Source: Parachlamydiales bacterium (GTDB lineage: Bacteria > Chlamydiota > Chlamydiia > Chlamydiales > JABDDJ01). Taken from it: 64,000 nt of DNA. Under the pieces are notes generated by a model. The model had not been told where the DNA came from, did not search any database, and worked only from the letters and a program-made list of their open reading frames with translations. Below, in pieces: positions 16,398 through 24,107 of this stretch (position 1 is its first letter; each line of letters begins with the position of its first letter). The stretch is from assembly GCA_041671045.1 (NCBI GenBank), contig JBAZCF010000012.1, forward strand, positions 1 to 64,000, read 5' to 3'. Made by a program: the position numbers and the translations under genes.

Positions 16398-17234
16398 ATG
16401 AATATCGTCCAGATCGTAAATAAGACGGATTTTTACCTCGATTCCGAACGCAGTCCCCGGTTTGAACCTAAACAACGTATCAAGGCAGTCAATTCCGCTA
16501 TCAATGATATTTTGCTTAACCGGTACGATAATATCAAAAAAGGTCCCAAAGAAAAAGAATACGCTTTCCAGACTGCCCAGAGATTACGTGACGAACTGTA
16601 TACACTGGTGAGGTACCAGGCGAGTATCGCAGCTACCGGGACGGATCTTATTGCCAAGGCGAATTTTCCGACGGATTATATGTTCCTGCTTTTACTGGAA
16701 GCAAGTATTTCCGGACAGATCATTAACACCATTCCTTTAACGTATGACGAATTGAATGTGGTGCAGTTAAATCCGTACTATCGACCGTCGATAACCTGGC
16801 CACAGAGGATATATCGTATTGAGTCCAATGAAGGTATTAAAGTGGTTTATGGCAGTGTGGGCCGATTGATCAGCGCCAATATGTATTACATCAAGAAACC
16901 CGCAACAGTGTCACTTGGAACGGAAGTAAATGATAATACCGTTCATTTTAATACCGGCGATACAATCATTGCTTACGTGGCATCTTCTCTTGCCATAGTA
17001 GTTGAAGGAACAGCAAGCATCCTTTTGGATGAAGAAGAATCCTATGTAATAGGAACCAATGGAGAAACCGATTCATGGCTTGATTCAGGAATCGTATATC
17101 AAAATCCAGTTGAGACAGATCTGCCAGAAACACTGCATGAGGAGATATGTCGCATTGCAGCCAAGATATTGTCGGGTAACGTGGAGAACTATAATCGTGA
17201 AATGAGTCTTGACAAAGATATAAAACAACAATAA
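16398..17234 (+). CDS. Head-tail connector / ring protein candidate
   Basis: 278 residues. The N-terminus (SPRFEPKQRIKAVNSAINDILLNRYDNI) and the central YMFLLLLEASISGQ resemble the helical start of podovirus adaptor proteins, followed by a beta-rich part. Two further proteins (22148 and 23373) have a comparable size and layout, fitting the stacked ring proteins of crAss-like necks. Assignment is by position and general fold. Confidence 0.55.
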   Translation: MNIVQIVNKTDFYLDSERSPRFEPKQRIKAVNSAINDILLNRYDNIKKGPKEKEYAFQTAQRLRDELYTLVRYQASIAATGTDLIAKANFPTDYMFLLLLEASISGQIINTIPLTYDELNVVQLNPYYRPSITWPQRIYRIESNEGIKVVYGSVGRLISANMYYIKKPATVSLGTEVNDNTVHFNTGDTIIAYVASSLAIVVEGTASILLDEEESYVIGTNGETDSWLDSGIVYQNPVETDLPETLHEEICRIAAKILSGNVENYNREMSLDKDIKQQ

Positions 17235-17288
17235 TAAGGGGGCTCAGCCCTAATGTTCAACATTTATTAATTTAACAAACAACAAACA

Positions 17289-18473
17289 ATGGAAACAACA
17301 ATGATTCGCAAAGCGGTGCTCAACACGGTAGCCGCCGCAGGTGCAAACGTAAAAGACGATGTCGCCGTCGGGCCATACCCGGGATCGTGCATTATCTGTG
17401 CCGACAACACGGCAAACCCACTATTGAATATCCTCCCTCCTATTTTCAAGGGAACCTGTGTAGCAGGATGGAAACAGGCATCGGCTGTAGAAGTACGTCA
17501 GATTGTCATCGGTGGTGGACTGGTAGAAACTATCGTAGCTTCAACCCGGTACAAGATTACCATATGGAATGGTGACACTTATGAAGGGCAGAAACAGGAG
17601 AATTATAACTATGCTTATACTACTCCGGCTGTATTGAGTGGTGTTGCCGCAACTGACCGGTTAACGGTTTTCACACAACTGGTTAATAAGATCAATGCAC
17701 ACACTACCAATAAGGTGACAGCATACCTGGCCTATAAAGTAGCTTTTACGACCGGTTCGACGGCATTGCCTGTAGTGGGAGAAACGGTAACCCAACAGAC
17801 ATCCAATGTCACGGCAAAGATTGCCCGGGTCGATGTGACCAGTGGTAATTACACTGCTACAAGTGCCGCCGGAACTATCTGGCTTTATGACTTCAGCGCT
17901 CTCGCCTCATGGAACTCCGGTTCCAAAACCATTACAGGCGGAACATCGACTTCTGTTATGACTACTAATGCCGTATTAACATCTGGTGCAGGTATTGTTA
18001 TCCTGGATGACGCAAATTATTACTATGCACGTCCCAATAGCAAACGCGGTCCCAGTTACGTTGAATTGACCGACGGATGGACCGTTGCCACGCTGGAAAG
18101 TATCTATGATAAAACGGCAGGTACTATTGCTGCAGGAACAGCAGGACCTTATCTGCTTGTAGGAAGAGCCCCGGTTATTTCGCAAGGTATCGGTTCCAGA
18201 CTTTCATTGGATTCTCCCGTATTTGCCGCAGATAAGGTAAGTCTTGTAACGGGTGAAGCAGGGATGATTACCAATGAAGCATTCAATGTCGCCAAGACAT
18301 ATACTACTTACATTATGTCGGTAAATAACAATCCCAGCGATACGAACATTACAGGATACACCAAAGGTGCGCCTGTTTATTATGTCTTGTATGCGGATGA
18401 GTCAGGGCAGGGAACAGAACTGGCCGATTTTGAAACAGCTTTGGAAGCCGCACTCAGTGTTACCTTTGTGTAG
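17289..18473 (+). CDS. Putative capsid decoration / auxiliary structural protein
   Basis: 394 residues, rich in Thr, Ala, Val and Gly with few charged residues, a beta-rich composition typical of virion surface proteins. It lies between connector and head-fibre genes and is followed by its own terminator. Segment RVDVTSGNYTATSAAGTIWLY resembles beta-sandwich repeats. It could decorate the capsid or anchor the fibres encoded next. No family recognised. Confidence 0.5.
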   Translation: METTMIRKAVLNTVAAAGANVKDDVAVGPYPGSCIICADNTANPLLNILPPIFKGTCVAGWKQASAVEVRQIVIGGGLVETIVASTRYKITIWNGDTYEGQKQENYNYAYTTPAVLSGVAATDRLTVFTQLVNKINAHTTNKVTAYLAYKVAFTTGSTALPVVGETVTQQTSNVTAKIARVDVTSGNYTATSAAGTIWLYDFSALASWNSGSKTITGGTSTSVMTTNAVLTSGAGIVILDDANYYYARPNSKRGPSYVELTDGWTVATLESIYDKTAGTIAAGTAGPYLLVGRAPVISQGIGSRLSLDSPVFAADKVSLVTGEAGMITNEAFNVAKTYTTYIMSVNNNPSDTNITGYTKGAPVYYVLYADESGQGTELADFETALEAALSVTFV

Positions 18474-18492
18474 TGATTTTTTTGGTTAATTA

Positions 18493-18518
18493 CCGGGACC
18501 TCCGGGTCCCGGGTTTTT
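18493..18518 (+). terminator. Intrinsic terminator
   Basis: CCGGGAC, CTCCGG, GTCCCGG then GTTTTT. Located between the 394-aa structural gene and the first collagen-like fibre gene. Confidence 0.8.
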
Positions 18519-18550
18519 CAAATACTTCTTAACTTTTAAAAATTACTACC

Positions 18551-19345
18551 ATGAGTGATAAAATTCAAAAATTCCCAGGTGAGGACTTGAACCTTGAAAA
18601 ACTTTACAAGATCACAGATGCAGTCGATTTGGAAATAACTTCACTTAACGAAGAGTCTGCATGGTTGGGAGCACAGAATAAAAGTGTTTTGGACCATATA
18701 CGAAAACTCGTGGCAATCGTTAAGGCGACTCCGACAGGCGCTACCGGTGGTACAGGACTTACCGGTGTTACCGGTGCTACAGGTGCTACTGGTGCTACAG
18801 GAGCGACTGGATTAACCGGTGTGACCGGCGGGACTGGTGCGACAGGCGCAACAGGTGTTGTCGGCGGAACTGGAGCAACAGGCGCCACAGGATTAAGTGT
18901 GACAGGCGCTACCGGAGAGACTGGTAGTGTCGGTGCAACAGGGGCAACCGGAGCGACAGGTGAAACAGGTATTGGCAATACGGGTGGAACGGGTATCGGA
19001 GCAACAGGTGGTATCGGTGCAACAGGAGAAACTGGTGAAACTGGTGCAACCGGACTAACTGGTGGAACCGGGTCGACCGGAAGTACCGGACAAACAGGTG
19101 CGACTGGTGGTGTCATTGCCGTAGATGATTCTTATCAATGTGGTGTTACCGGTGTTGCCGGCAGTACACTTACTCTTACCGTTACCGGATCAACCGGTGG
19201 TGACCTTTGTGCCTGGTCCGTGCTTTATGCAGGAACTGGTGCTGTTACCGGTGTTTCTTCTGTCCCAGGTATTGACGAAGTCGTGTTCACTTTCAGTGGA
19301 GCGCCTACCAATGCCATCATTAGTTATGCGGTTTTCCGTCTATAA
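18551..19345 (+). CDS. Collagen-like head fibre protein A
   Basis: 264 residues in three parts. Residues 1-62 form a base (KFPGEDLNLEKLYKITDAVD ... LDHIRKLVAIVKA) shared with the next gene. Residues about 63-188 are uninterrupted Gly-X-Y triplets, mostly Gly-X-Thr (GATGATGLTG type). Residues about 190-264 are a beta-rich tip ending in ISYAVFRL. The shared base with its neighbour, next to capsid genes, suggests capsid-attached fibres, as in phages with head fibres. It should trimerise through the collagen triple helix. Pro is rare, so stability would rely on Thr and possibly on glycosylation. Confidence 0.75.
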   Translation: MSDKIQKFPGEDLNLEKLYKITDAVDLEITSLNEESAWLGAQNKSVLDHIRKLVAIVKATPTGATGGTGLTGVTGATGATGATGATGLTGVTGGTGATGATGVVGGTGATGATGLSVTGATGETGSVGATGATGATGETGIGNTGGTGIGATGGIGATGETGETGATGLTGGTGSTGSTGQTGATGGVIAVDDSYQCGVTGVAGSTLTLTVTGSTGGDLCAWSVLYAGTGAVTGVSSVPGIDEVVFTFSGAPTNAIISYAVFRL

Positions 19346-19351
19346 ATCAGG

Positions 19352-19389
19352 TGAACTAAAGGAGAAACATAACAGTTTCTCTTTGTTCA
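19352..19389 (+). terminator. Hairpin between the two fibre genes (weak terminator or mRNA stabiliser)
   Basis: TGAAC and AAAGGAGAAAC pair with GTTTCTCTTT and GTTCA (one bulged G), giving a long stem with a 6-nt loop. There is no T tract, so it may attenuate or protect mRNA rather than terminate. Confidence 0.5.
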
Positions 19390-19400
19390 TTTAAAAAACT

Positions 19401-20609
19401 ATGATAATGGCGACAGAAAAAAAATACGGTCAGGACCTTCATTTGGAAGGTAGGTATAAAATAAAAGATGCAACTGACCTGCAGATTAAAACTCTTGACG
19501 AAGAACCTACCTGGCTGGAAGCTACAAAAAGTAGTGTTCTTTCCCATATCCGCAAACTTGTTATTCTTGCCAAGGCAATGAATTTAGGTACATCAGCCGT
19601 AGGAACTATTGTCGGACAGACAGGGGCTACCGGGGCAACAGGACTTACAGGTACCACAGGTATAAGTGGTGCCGTTGTAACAGGTCTTATCGGCGCAACC
19701 GGTGGTACCAGTACGACAGGGGCTACAGGTATGACAGGTATTACCAGTGATACTGGTGGCACAGGTGTTACTGGTAGTACCAGTACAACCGGTGTTACCG
19801 GACCTACAGGACAGACAGGTATCGGCGTAACAGGAGAAACTGGTGGTATCGGAGATACCGGTGCTACTGGATTGACCGGTACCACAGGATATACTCTGGT
19901 TACTGGTGTAGTCGGAGCAGTTGGATTGACAGGATCAACAGGAAAAACAGGACTTACCGGTGCGGCAGGGATTGTATTGGCAGAAGATGCCAAGACTACC
20001 AGTCTGGAAGAAAACATTGACGGATTGTCGTCTTGCATAACCCTTGCCAATGATCTTAAGGTAAAACTCAATGCACATTATACCGATGCAGGTGTTACAG
20101 GTGAAGAACATATTGCTCTTGACGGAATCGTGACTACCAATAATGCTACTAACCTGATAACATTGAAAACGCTTTTGAATGCATTGACAGCTTCCTATCA
20201 TGATCATGACGGTGATGCTGAACTGGCTTCTGACTGGGTTTATCATCAGGCACAAGAAAGTGGTGATGCTTCACTGACTTCTATTGCTGCCGTAACGACA
20301 CTGGCCGGGTGTATAACCAGGGCCAATGACATCAAGGCAAAACTTAATACACACATGGCCGATGCGACGTCGCATACCGATGGAGACAGTCCACAGGTCG
20401 CAACTGGAAATGCTACAAATGGAGCTTCAATATTGGTAACCACTACCGGAAGTATACCAGGAGATCGTATTTTCTGGTCTATAACCGATACTGGTACTTA
20501 TGAAATATATGGAATATCCGCAATAGTAGGAACGGATACTACGACTTTTTCTTTCAGTGGTAATCCTGGAGCAGACACAATCATAAGTTATGCGATATTC
20601 CGACCATAA
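19401..20609 (+). CDS. Collagen-like head fibre protein B (paralogue)
   Basis: 402 residues. The base (KYGQDLHLEGRYKIKDATDLQ ... LSHIRKLVILAKA) and the tip (GDRIFWSITDTGTYEIYG ... IISYAIFRP) match protein A, so the genes arose by duplication. Between the collagen-like part (about residues 72-192) and the tip is an extra domain of about 125 residues made of two similar halves: SCITLANDLKVKLNAHYTDA and GCITRANDIKAKLNTHMADA. Start ATG 19401, with a second ATG at 19407. The extra repeats make this fibre longer than A. Confidence 0.75.
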   Translation: MIMATEKKYGQDLHLEGRYKIKDATDLQIKTLDEEPTWLEATKSSVLSHIRKLVILAKAMNLGTSAVGTIVGQTGATGATGLTGTTGISGAVVTGLIGATGGTSTTGATGMTGITSDTGGTGVTGSTSTTGVTGPTGQTGIGVTGETGGIGDTGATGLTGTTGYTLVTGVVGAVGLTGSTGKTGLTGAAGIVLAEDAKTTSLEENIDGLSSCITLANDLKVKLNAHYTDAGVTGEEHIALDGIVTTNNATNLITLKTLLNALTASYHDHDGDAELASDWVYHQAQESGDASLTSIAAVTTLAGCITRANDIKAKLNTHMADATSHTDGDSPQVATGNATNGASILVTTTGSIPGDRIFWSITDTGTYEIYGISAIVGTDTTTFSFSGNPGADTIISYAIFRP

Positions 20610-20634
20610 TGATACTACTATTCAGACCCCCCGG

Positions 20635-20659
20635 AAGGGAGCTCCGGCTCCCTTTTTTT
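20635..20659 (+). terminator. Intrinsic terminator
   Basis: AAGGGAGC, TCCG, GCTCCCTT followed by TTTTTTT; ends the head/fibre transcription unit. Confidence 0.85.
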
Positions 20660-20680
20660 CTGAATTAAAATTTGATTACG

Positions 20681-21157
20681 ATGAAAACCCAGATATTATT
20701 AATTATCTTAAGTGACATTTTAAGTGAAAATGCTCAAATACTTAATATAATGGATTCAACAGTTTTATTAACATTGGTAGGTTTTGCCATTACAATTCTA
20801 ATATTTATCACATCGCAGATTATTGCGAACTCAAAGTTTAAACGTAAACAAGAAGCTACTACATTGCAATTCACAATTGAAACAAAAATAAAACTTGCCT
20901 CTTTCGAACGAGATCTTATTGTAATGCAGGAAAAGATAAATATGAATCGTCAGGAAATCATTGATACATATCAAAAATACCGGGACGAAACGATTAGACA
21001 TACTACAGAGTTCCGCAATGAAACCCGGAGCGCTTTGGATGAAAACAGGATGGAACATAAATCATTAAAAGTTTTCATGGAAAATATAAAAGAAAACCTT
21101 GATTTTATCAGGGGTAAATTATCCAATAAAAAAGAAAGAGAAGAAAACGGAGGTTAA
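20681..21157 (+). CDS. Membrane protein with cytoplasmic coiled coil
   Basis: 158 residues from ATG 20681 (an in-frame TTG at 20672 is unlikely). A hydrophobic N-terminal stretch and one strong membrane segment at about 27-48 (LLTLVGFAITILIFITSQII) are followed by a long charged coiled coil. With the next two membrane proteins it forms a three-gene group that may act in lysis (holin/spanin-like) or in membrane docking during DNA entry. No family recognised. Confidence 0.6.
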   Translation: MKTQILLIILSDILSENAQILNIMDSTVLLTLVGFAITILIFITSQIIANSKFKRKQEATTLQFTIETKIKLASFERDLIVMQEKINMNRQEIIDTYQKYRDETIRHTTEFRNETRSALDENRMEHKSLKVFMENIKENLDFIRGKLSNKKEREENGG

Positions 21158-21176
21158 TCATTAAGTTTTGAATGTT

Positions 21177-21428
21177 ATGAGGTTTAATATAGAAATAACC
21201 GTATCAAGATTTTTAGCATTTCTTATGCTGATATTTGGATTTACATTAAGTTATATTCAAAAAGATTCTACCGCTTTTGTAACTTCTTGTACTGCGGCTG
21301 GAGTAATCGTAGCGATTAAAACTGGCTTTTATGCTTATGGTGAATCAAGGAATCAAAGTCCTGGCACGACAACAGAAAGTAGTAAAACGGAAACTACAAC
21401 AAAAACAGAAACAATAAAAGAAGATTGA
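21177..21428 (+). CDS. Small two-segment membrane protein, holin-like
   Basis: 83 residues from ATG 21177. Two hydrophobic segments (RFLAFLMLIFGFTLSYI and FVTSCTAAGVIVAIKTGFYAYG) are joined by a short polar turn, with a Thr/Lys/Glu-rich hydrophilic tail. This is the layout of class II holins, which would make lesions in the inner membrane at lysis. No endolysin is adjacent; the transglycosylase-like protein at 30639 is the closest murein-active candidate. Confidence 0.5.
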   Translation: MRFNIEITVSRFLAFLMLIFGFTLSYIQKDSTAFVTSCTAAGVIVAIKTGFYAYGESRNQSPGTTTESSKTETTTKTETIKED

Positions 21429-21429
21429 A

Positions 21430-22146
21430 ATGAAAAAATTAACACCAAATCAAAAAAGATCAATAGTACTCGTCGGAGTAGTTATTGCCATTCTCTTACT
21501 GGTAAAGATCATTGGATGGAACAGGATCACAACCGTATTCAATTCCAAAAAAACTGAACAGATCCGGTTGATGAAAGACAAGATATCTGCAGATTCATTA
21601 AAGATTGTTTCACTACAGACTTACCTTACTAAACAAAAAGACAGTGTGGACCGGTATGTAAAACTTTATGACCAGGCAAAAAATAACTATACTGTCATCA
21701 CAAAATATTACGAAAAACGTCTTGACGAAGTTCAGAGTCTTGATGCCAAGGATGCCGTTGCATACTTTGACCAACAGACCGATTGCGGCATTGTCGGTGA
21801 TACCAATGTGATAACCAGGTTGTCAAATATTACCTGTGCCAACATAAAGTTTGTCGAACGGGAAATGTTCCTTTCACAACGTGATACCTTACAGGTCATG
21901 AATAAAGTCCTGGAAAGCAAGGTAAATCTGTTTCAAGGGATTACTGTAACGCAAGATGAGATCATAAAAGTTCAAAAGGGTTCTCTTGATGATTTTCAGA
22001 ATATCGTAACGACACAACAGTCATTGGTTAGTGACCTGGAAAAAGCAAAGAAAAAATCAGACAGGAAACTGAAAAGGACAAAGACCATGGCAATTATATG
22101 CGGTTCTGCTGCAGTCGTACTTGGTGCTGTTTTAATACTCCAGTAA
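21430..22146 (+). CDS. Membrane protein with long coiled coil, spanin-like
   Basis: 238 residues. An N-terminal transmembrane segment (SIVLVGVVIAILLLVKII), a long helical coiled-coil region (about 40-205, with a four-Cys central part including QQTDCGIVGD and NITCANIKFV), then a basic stretch (KKKSDRKLKRTK) and a second C-terminal membrane segment (MAIICGSAAVVLGAVLIL). A membrane anchor plus extended periplasmic helix fits an inner-membrane spanin or a channel spanning the envelope. It is 1 nt from its upstream and downstream neighbours. Confidence 0.5.
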   Translation: MKKLTPNQKRSIVLVGVVIAILLLVKIIGWNRITTVFNSKKTEQIRLMKDKISADSLKIVSLQTYLTKQKDSVDRYVKLYDQAKNNYTVITKYYEKRLDEVQSLDAKDAVAYFDQQTDCGIVGDTNVITRLSNITCANIKFVEREMFLSQRDTLQVMNKVLESKVNLFQGITVTQDEIIKVQKGSLDDFQNIVTTQQSLVSDLEKAKKKSDRKLKRTKTMAIICGSAAVVLGAVLILQ

Positions 22147-22147
22147 C

Positions 22148-22981
22148 ATGACACTCGAACAGATCATAAATGATATCCGTCTTATTCTTCGTGCCACTAC
22201 GGATGATTCTCGAATAGTAGATTCACACCTGTTACGAAAGATACTCAACTACCGGTCATTATTCATAATAGATTCCTTTCTGCAGACTGGTACTTTCAAT
22301 ACTCAATGGATACAACGACTTGGCAACAAATCACTAACATCGGTAGGAAGTGCGGACAATTCCAATATTCCCGAAGGGACATTGAAGTTCGGCAAGGTAA
22401 CTTTACCCAATGTCATACCGGTAGGACCGGAACGTGGTATCTACCGCATTTCAGACACGCAACGGCAAAAACAGATCTACCATACCACCTGGCCTATGCT
22501 GACACATATGATTGCGGCTTTGGATACCAGGATAAATCTTTTCCGGTATTATGCCAATATCGGTGATGAATACTATATCTATCCTTATGTCAGTGAAGTC
22601 GACGTCATGTTAATCCTTGACAATCCGTTGAACGGATATTCCTTCAGTACTGAACTTATCGTATTGACCGACATTGAAGATGGGGTGGAATACTTCGTCA
22701 TATCAGGTACAGTAAAAGAAGTCGATGGAGCAGTGATAACTATCCATTCCAAAGGATCGTCGTTTACAGGGTCTTCTACGAGTGTTTACAGTGGTGATGG
22801 CAAGATCCGTGAATATAACCAGATCGTAACGGAAGCATATAACAATGAATTTTATATCGATTCCGGAATGGCACAGAGGATAGTACTTGAAATACTAACC
22901 AAGGACTTTGCCATCGAACGGCAGAGTATTTCCGATATTGTCAATGATTCCCAGGACCAGACTAAAATACTGACATCATGA
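22148..22981 (+). CDS. Neck / ring protein candidate
   Basis: 277 residues. The N-terminus TLEQIINDIRLILRATTDDSRI starts like podovirus adaptor/ring proteins and the rest is beta-rich (YYIYPYVSEVDVMLILDNPL). Overlaps the IHF-like gene by 4 nt (ATGA), tying it to the neck-tail operon. Its general layout resembles the protein encoded at 16398. Confidence 0.55.
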   Translation: MTLEQIINDIRLILRATTDDSRIVDSHLLRKILNYRSLFIIDSFLQTGTFNTQWIQRLGNKSLTSVGSADNSNIPEGTLKFGKVTLPNVIPVGPERGIYRISDTQRQKQIYHTTWPMLTHMIAALDTRINLFRYYANIGDEYYIYPYVSEVDVMLILDNPLNGYSFSTELIVLTDIEDGVEYFVISGTVKEVDGAVITIHSKGSSFTGSSTSVYSGDGKIREYNQIVTEAYNNEFYIDSGMAQRIVLEILTKDFAIERQSISDIVNDSQDQTKILTS

Positions 22982-23382
22982 AAATGGTAAAGAAAGATAC
23001 GATGATCTTTGGAAACAAGAACAGCAGGGCGACCCGTCGTGCCACAAAGGTTCTTTTTCTTTATTTTAAATACATGTTTGAAATACTACTTGAAAAGAAA
23101 TTTTTTATAATACCAGGTTTTGGCAGACTGGATATAACAAAGTCCATGACAAAACGAAACAATCTTATGCCGACGCCAAGGTATTACAAAGGCGACACTT
23201 ATCTGCAGAATTCCAGGATGATGAATCCTAAAATGATCGGAGAAGTCGTTTCGGTCTCTTTTACAAAACAACGTGTTGTCAAAAATAAGTTCCGCTTCCA
23301 GGTCTGTCTGTCTTTCAGGAAGAAACTCACCAGGTTATTGTTTGATACCGATTACGGCAAAACTATACCACTATGTCAGTAA
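22978..23382 (+). CDS. IHF/HU-like protein
   Basis: 134 residues. An N-terminal helical pair followed by KKFFIIPGFGRLDI, which matches the GFG turn leading into the beta-arm of IHF/HU proteins, then a variable arm with a Pro-containing MPTPRYYKGD, and a C-terminal VCLSFRKKLTRLL like the closing helix of HU. IHF-like genes inside the neck-tail cluster are characteristic of crAss-like phages. It may be packaged with DNA or bind near the portal. Overlaps both neighbours. Confidence 0.6.
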   Translation: MKMVKKDTMIFGNKNSRATRRATKVLFLYFKYMFEILLEKKFFIIPGFGRLDITKSMTKRNNLMPTPRYYKGDTYLQNSRMMNPKMIGEVVSVSFTKQRVVKNKFRFQVCLSFRKKLTRLLFDTDYGKTIPLCQ

Positions 23383-24107
23383 AGAAACTCATATCGATAC
23401 GGGAAGTCATCACCCAACTGGTCGATGAGACCATGCCGGAATATTTAAGTATGTTACCTGTACTGGTACGATGGGGTAAACAATGTGATCTTCGTATCGG
23501 CAGTTATTATTCTTACAAAAAACAATATTACACCCGGACCATTACCAATGGGTTTGTAGAACTTCCTTTAAGTACAATACATGTTCTCGGGGTTGTCATG
23601 GGTGATCATTTGGATCATTGCCCTGATATCTTTAATGAAATATCGACATACAATGAATCCAGCGAACTTACCTTAAACGGGATAAATTATATCTTTTCAT
23701 GGGATGATCTGTCTTATTATCCATTGAGGACACGGTTTAACTGGGAAGTACAGGATAACAGTATTGTCTTCCCAGGCAGTACTTACGATGGGCAGGATGT
23801 TACCATTGCCACATTGAACTACCAGGAAGATGCAGACGGATGGCCTATGGTTATAGAAGGACATATTCAGGCCATTACAACATGGCTGAAGATGAAACTG
23901 GCAAAGAAAGAACAGTGGAGAAGTTTTGTCACCAAACAGATGAAGATGTTTGACCGGACCTTTATAAAAGACCTGGAAGCAGAATACAGGTTTGAAGTCA
24001 GAAGTGCGGTGGCCAATGACGGGGACTGGAATGATAATGAAACACTGGCCATGTCAGAAATGATAGGACATCCTTTTACCGGTAACGGATCGTTAAATCT
24101 TTACTAA
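23373..24107 (+). CDS. Tail stabilisation / ring protein candidate
   Basis: 244 residues overlapping the IHF-like gene by 10 nt and touching the next gene (TAATG). It has an N-terminal helical part (SIREVITQLVDETMPEYLSM), a beta-rich middle, and helical C-terminal segments (HIQAITTWLKMKLAKKEQW). Position and size fit the crAss-like ring/stabilisation protein that seals the neck below the portal. Confidence 0.55.
   Translation: MSVKKLISIREVITQLVDETMPEYLSMLPVLVRWGKQCDLRIGSYYSYKKQYYTRTITNGFVELPLSTIHVLGVVMGDHLDHCPDIFNEISTYNESSELTLNGINYIFSWDDLSYYPLRTRFNWEVQDNSIVFPGSTYDGQDVTIATLNYQEDADGWPMVIEGHIQAITTWLKMKLAKKEQWRSFVTKQMKMFDRTFIKDLEAEYRFEVRSAVANDGDWNDNETLAMSEMIGHPFTGNGSLNLY

Noticed and set aside
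17235..17288. AGGGGGCTCAGCCCT hairpin after 17234
   Set aside because: The stem is short and bulged with a three-base loop and has no T tract; too weak to call a terminator.
18604..19116. Pro/Val-rich minus-strand ORFs opposite the collagen-like genes
   Set aside because: They are reverse-complement images of Gly-X-Thr triplets (PVAPVAP repeats) with no leader or independent support; the same holds at 19439-20071, 47333-47797, 50269-50646 and 51481-51804.
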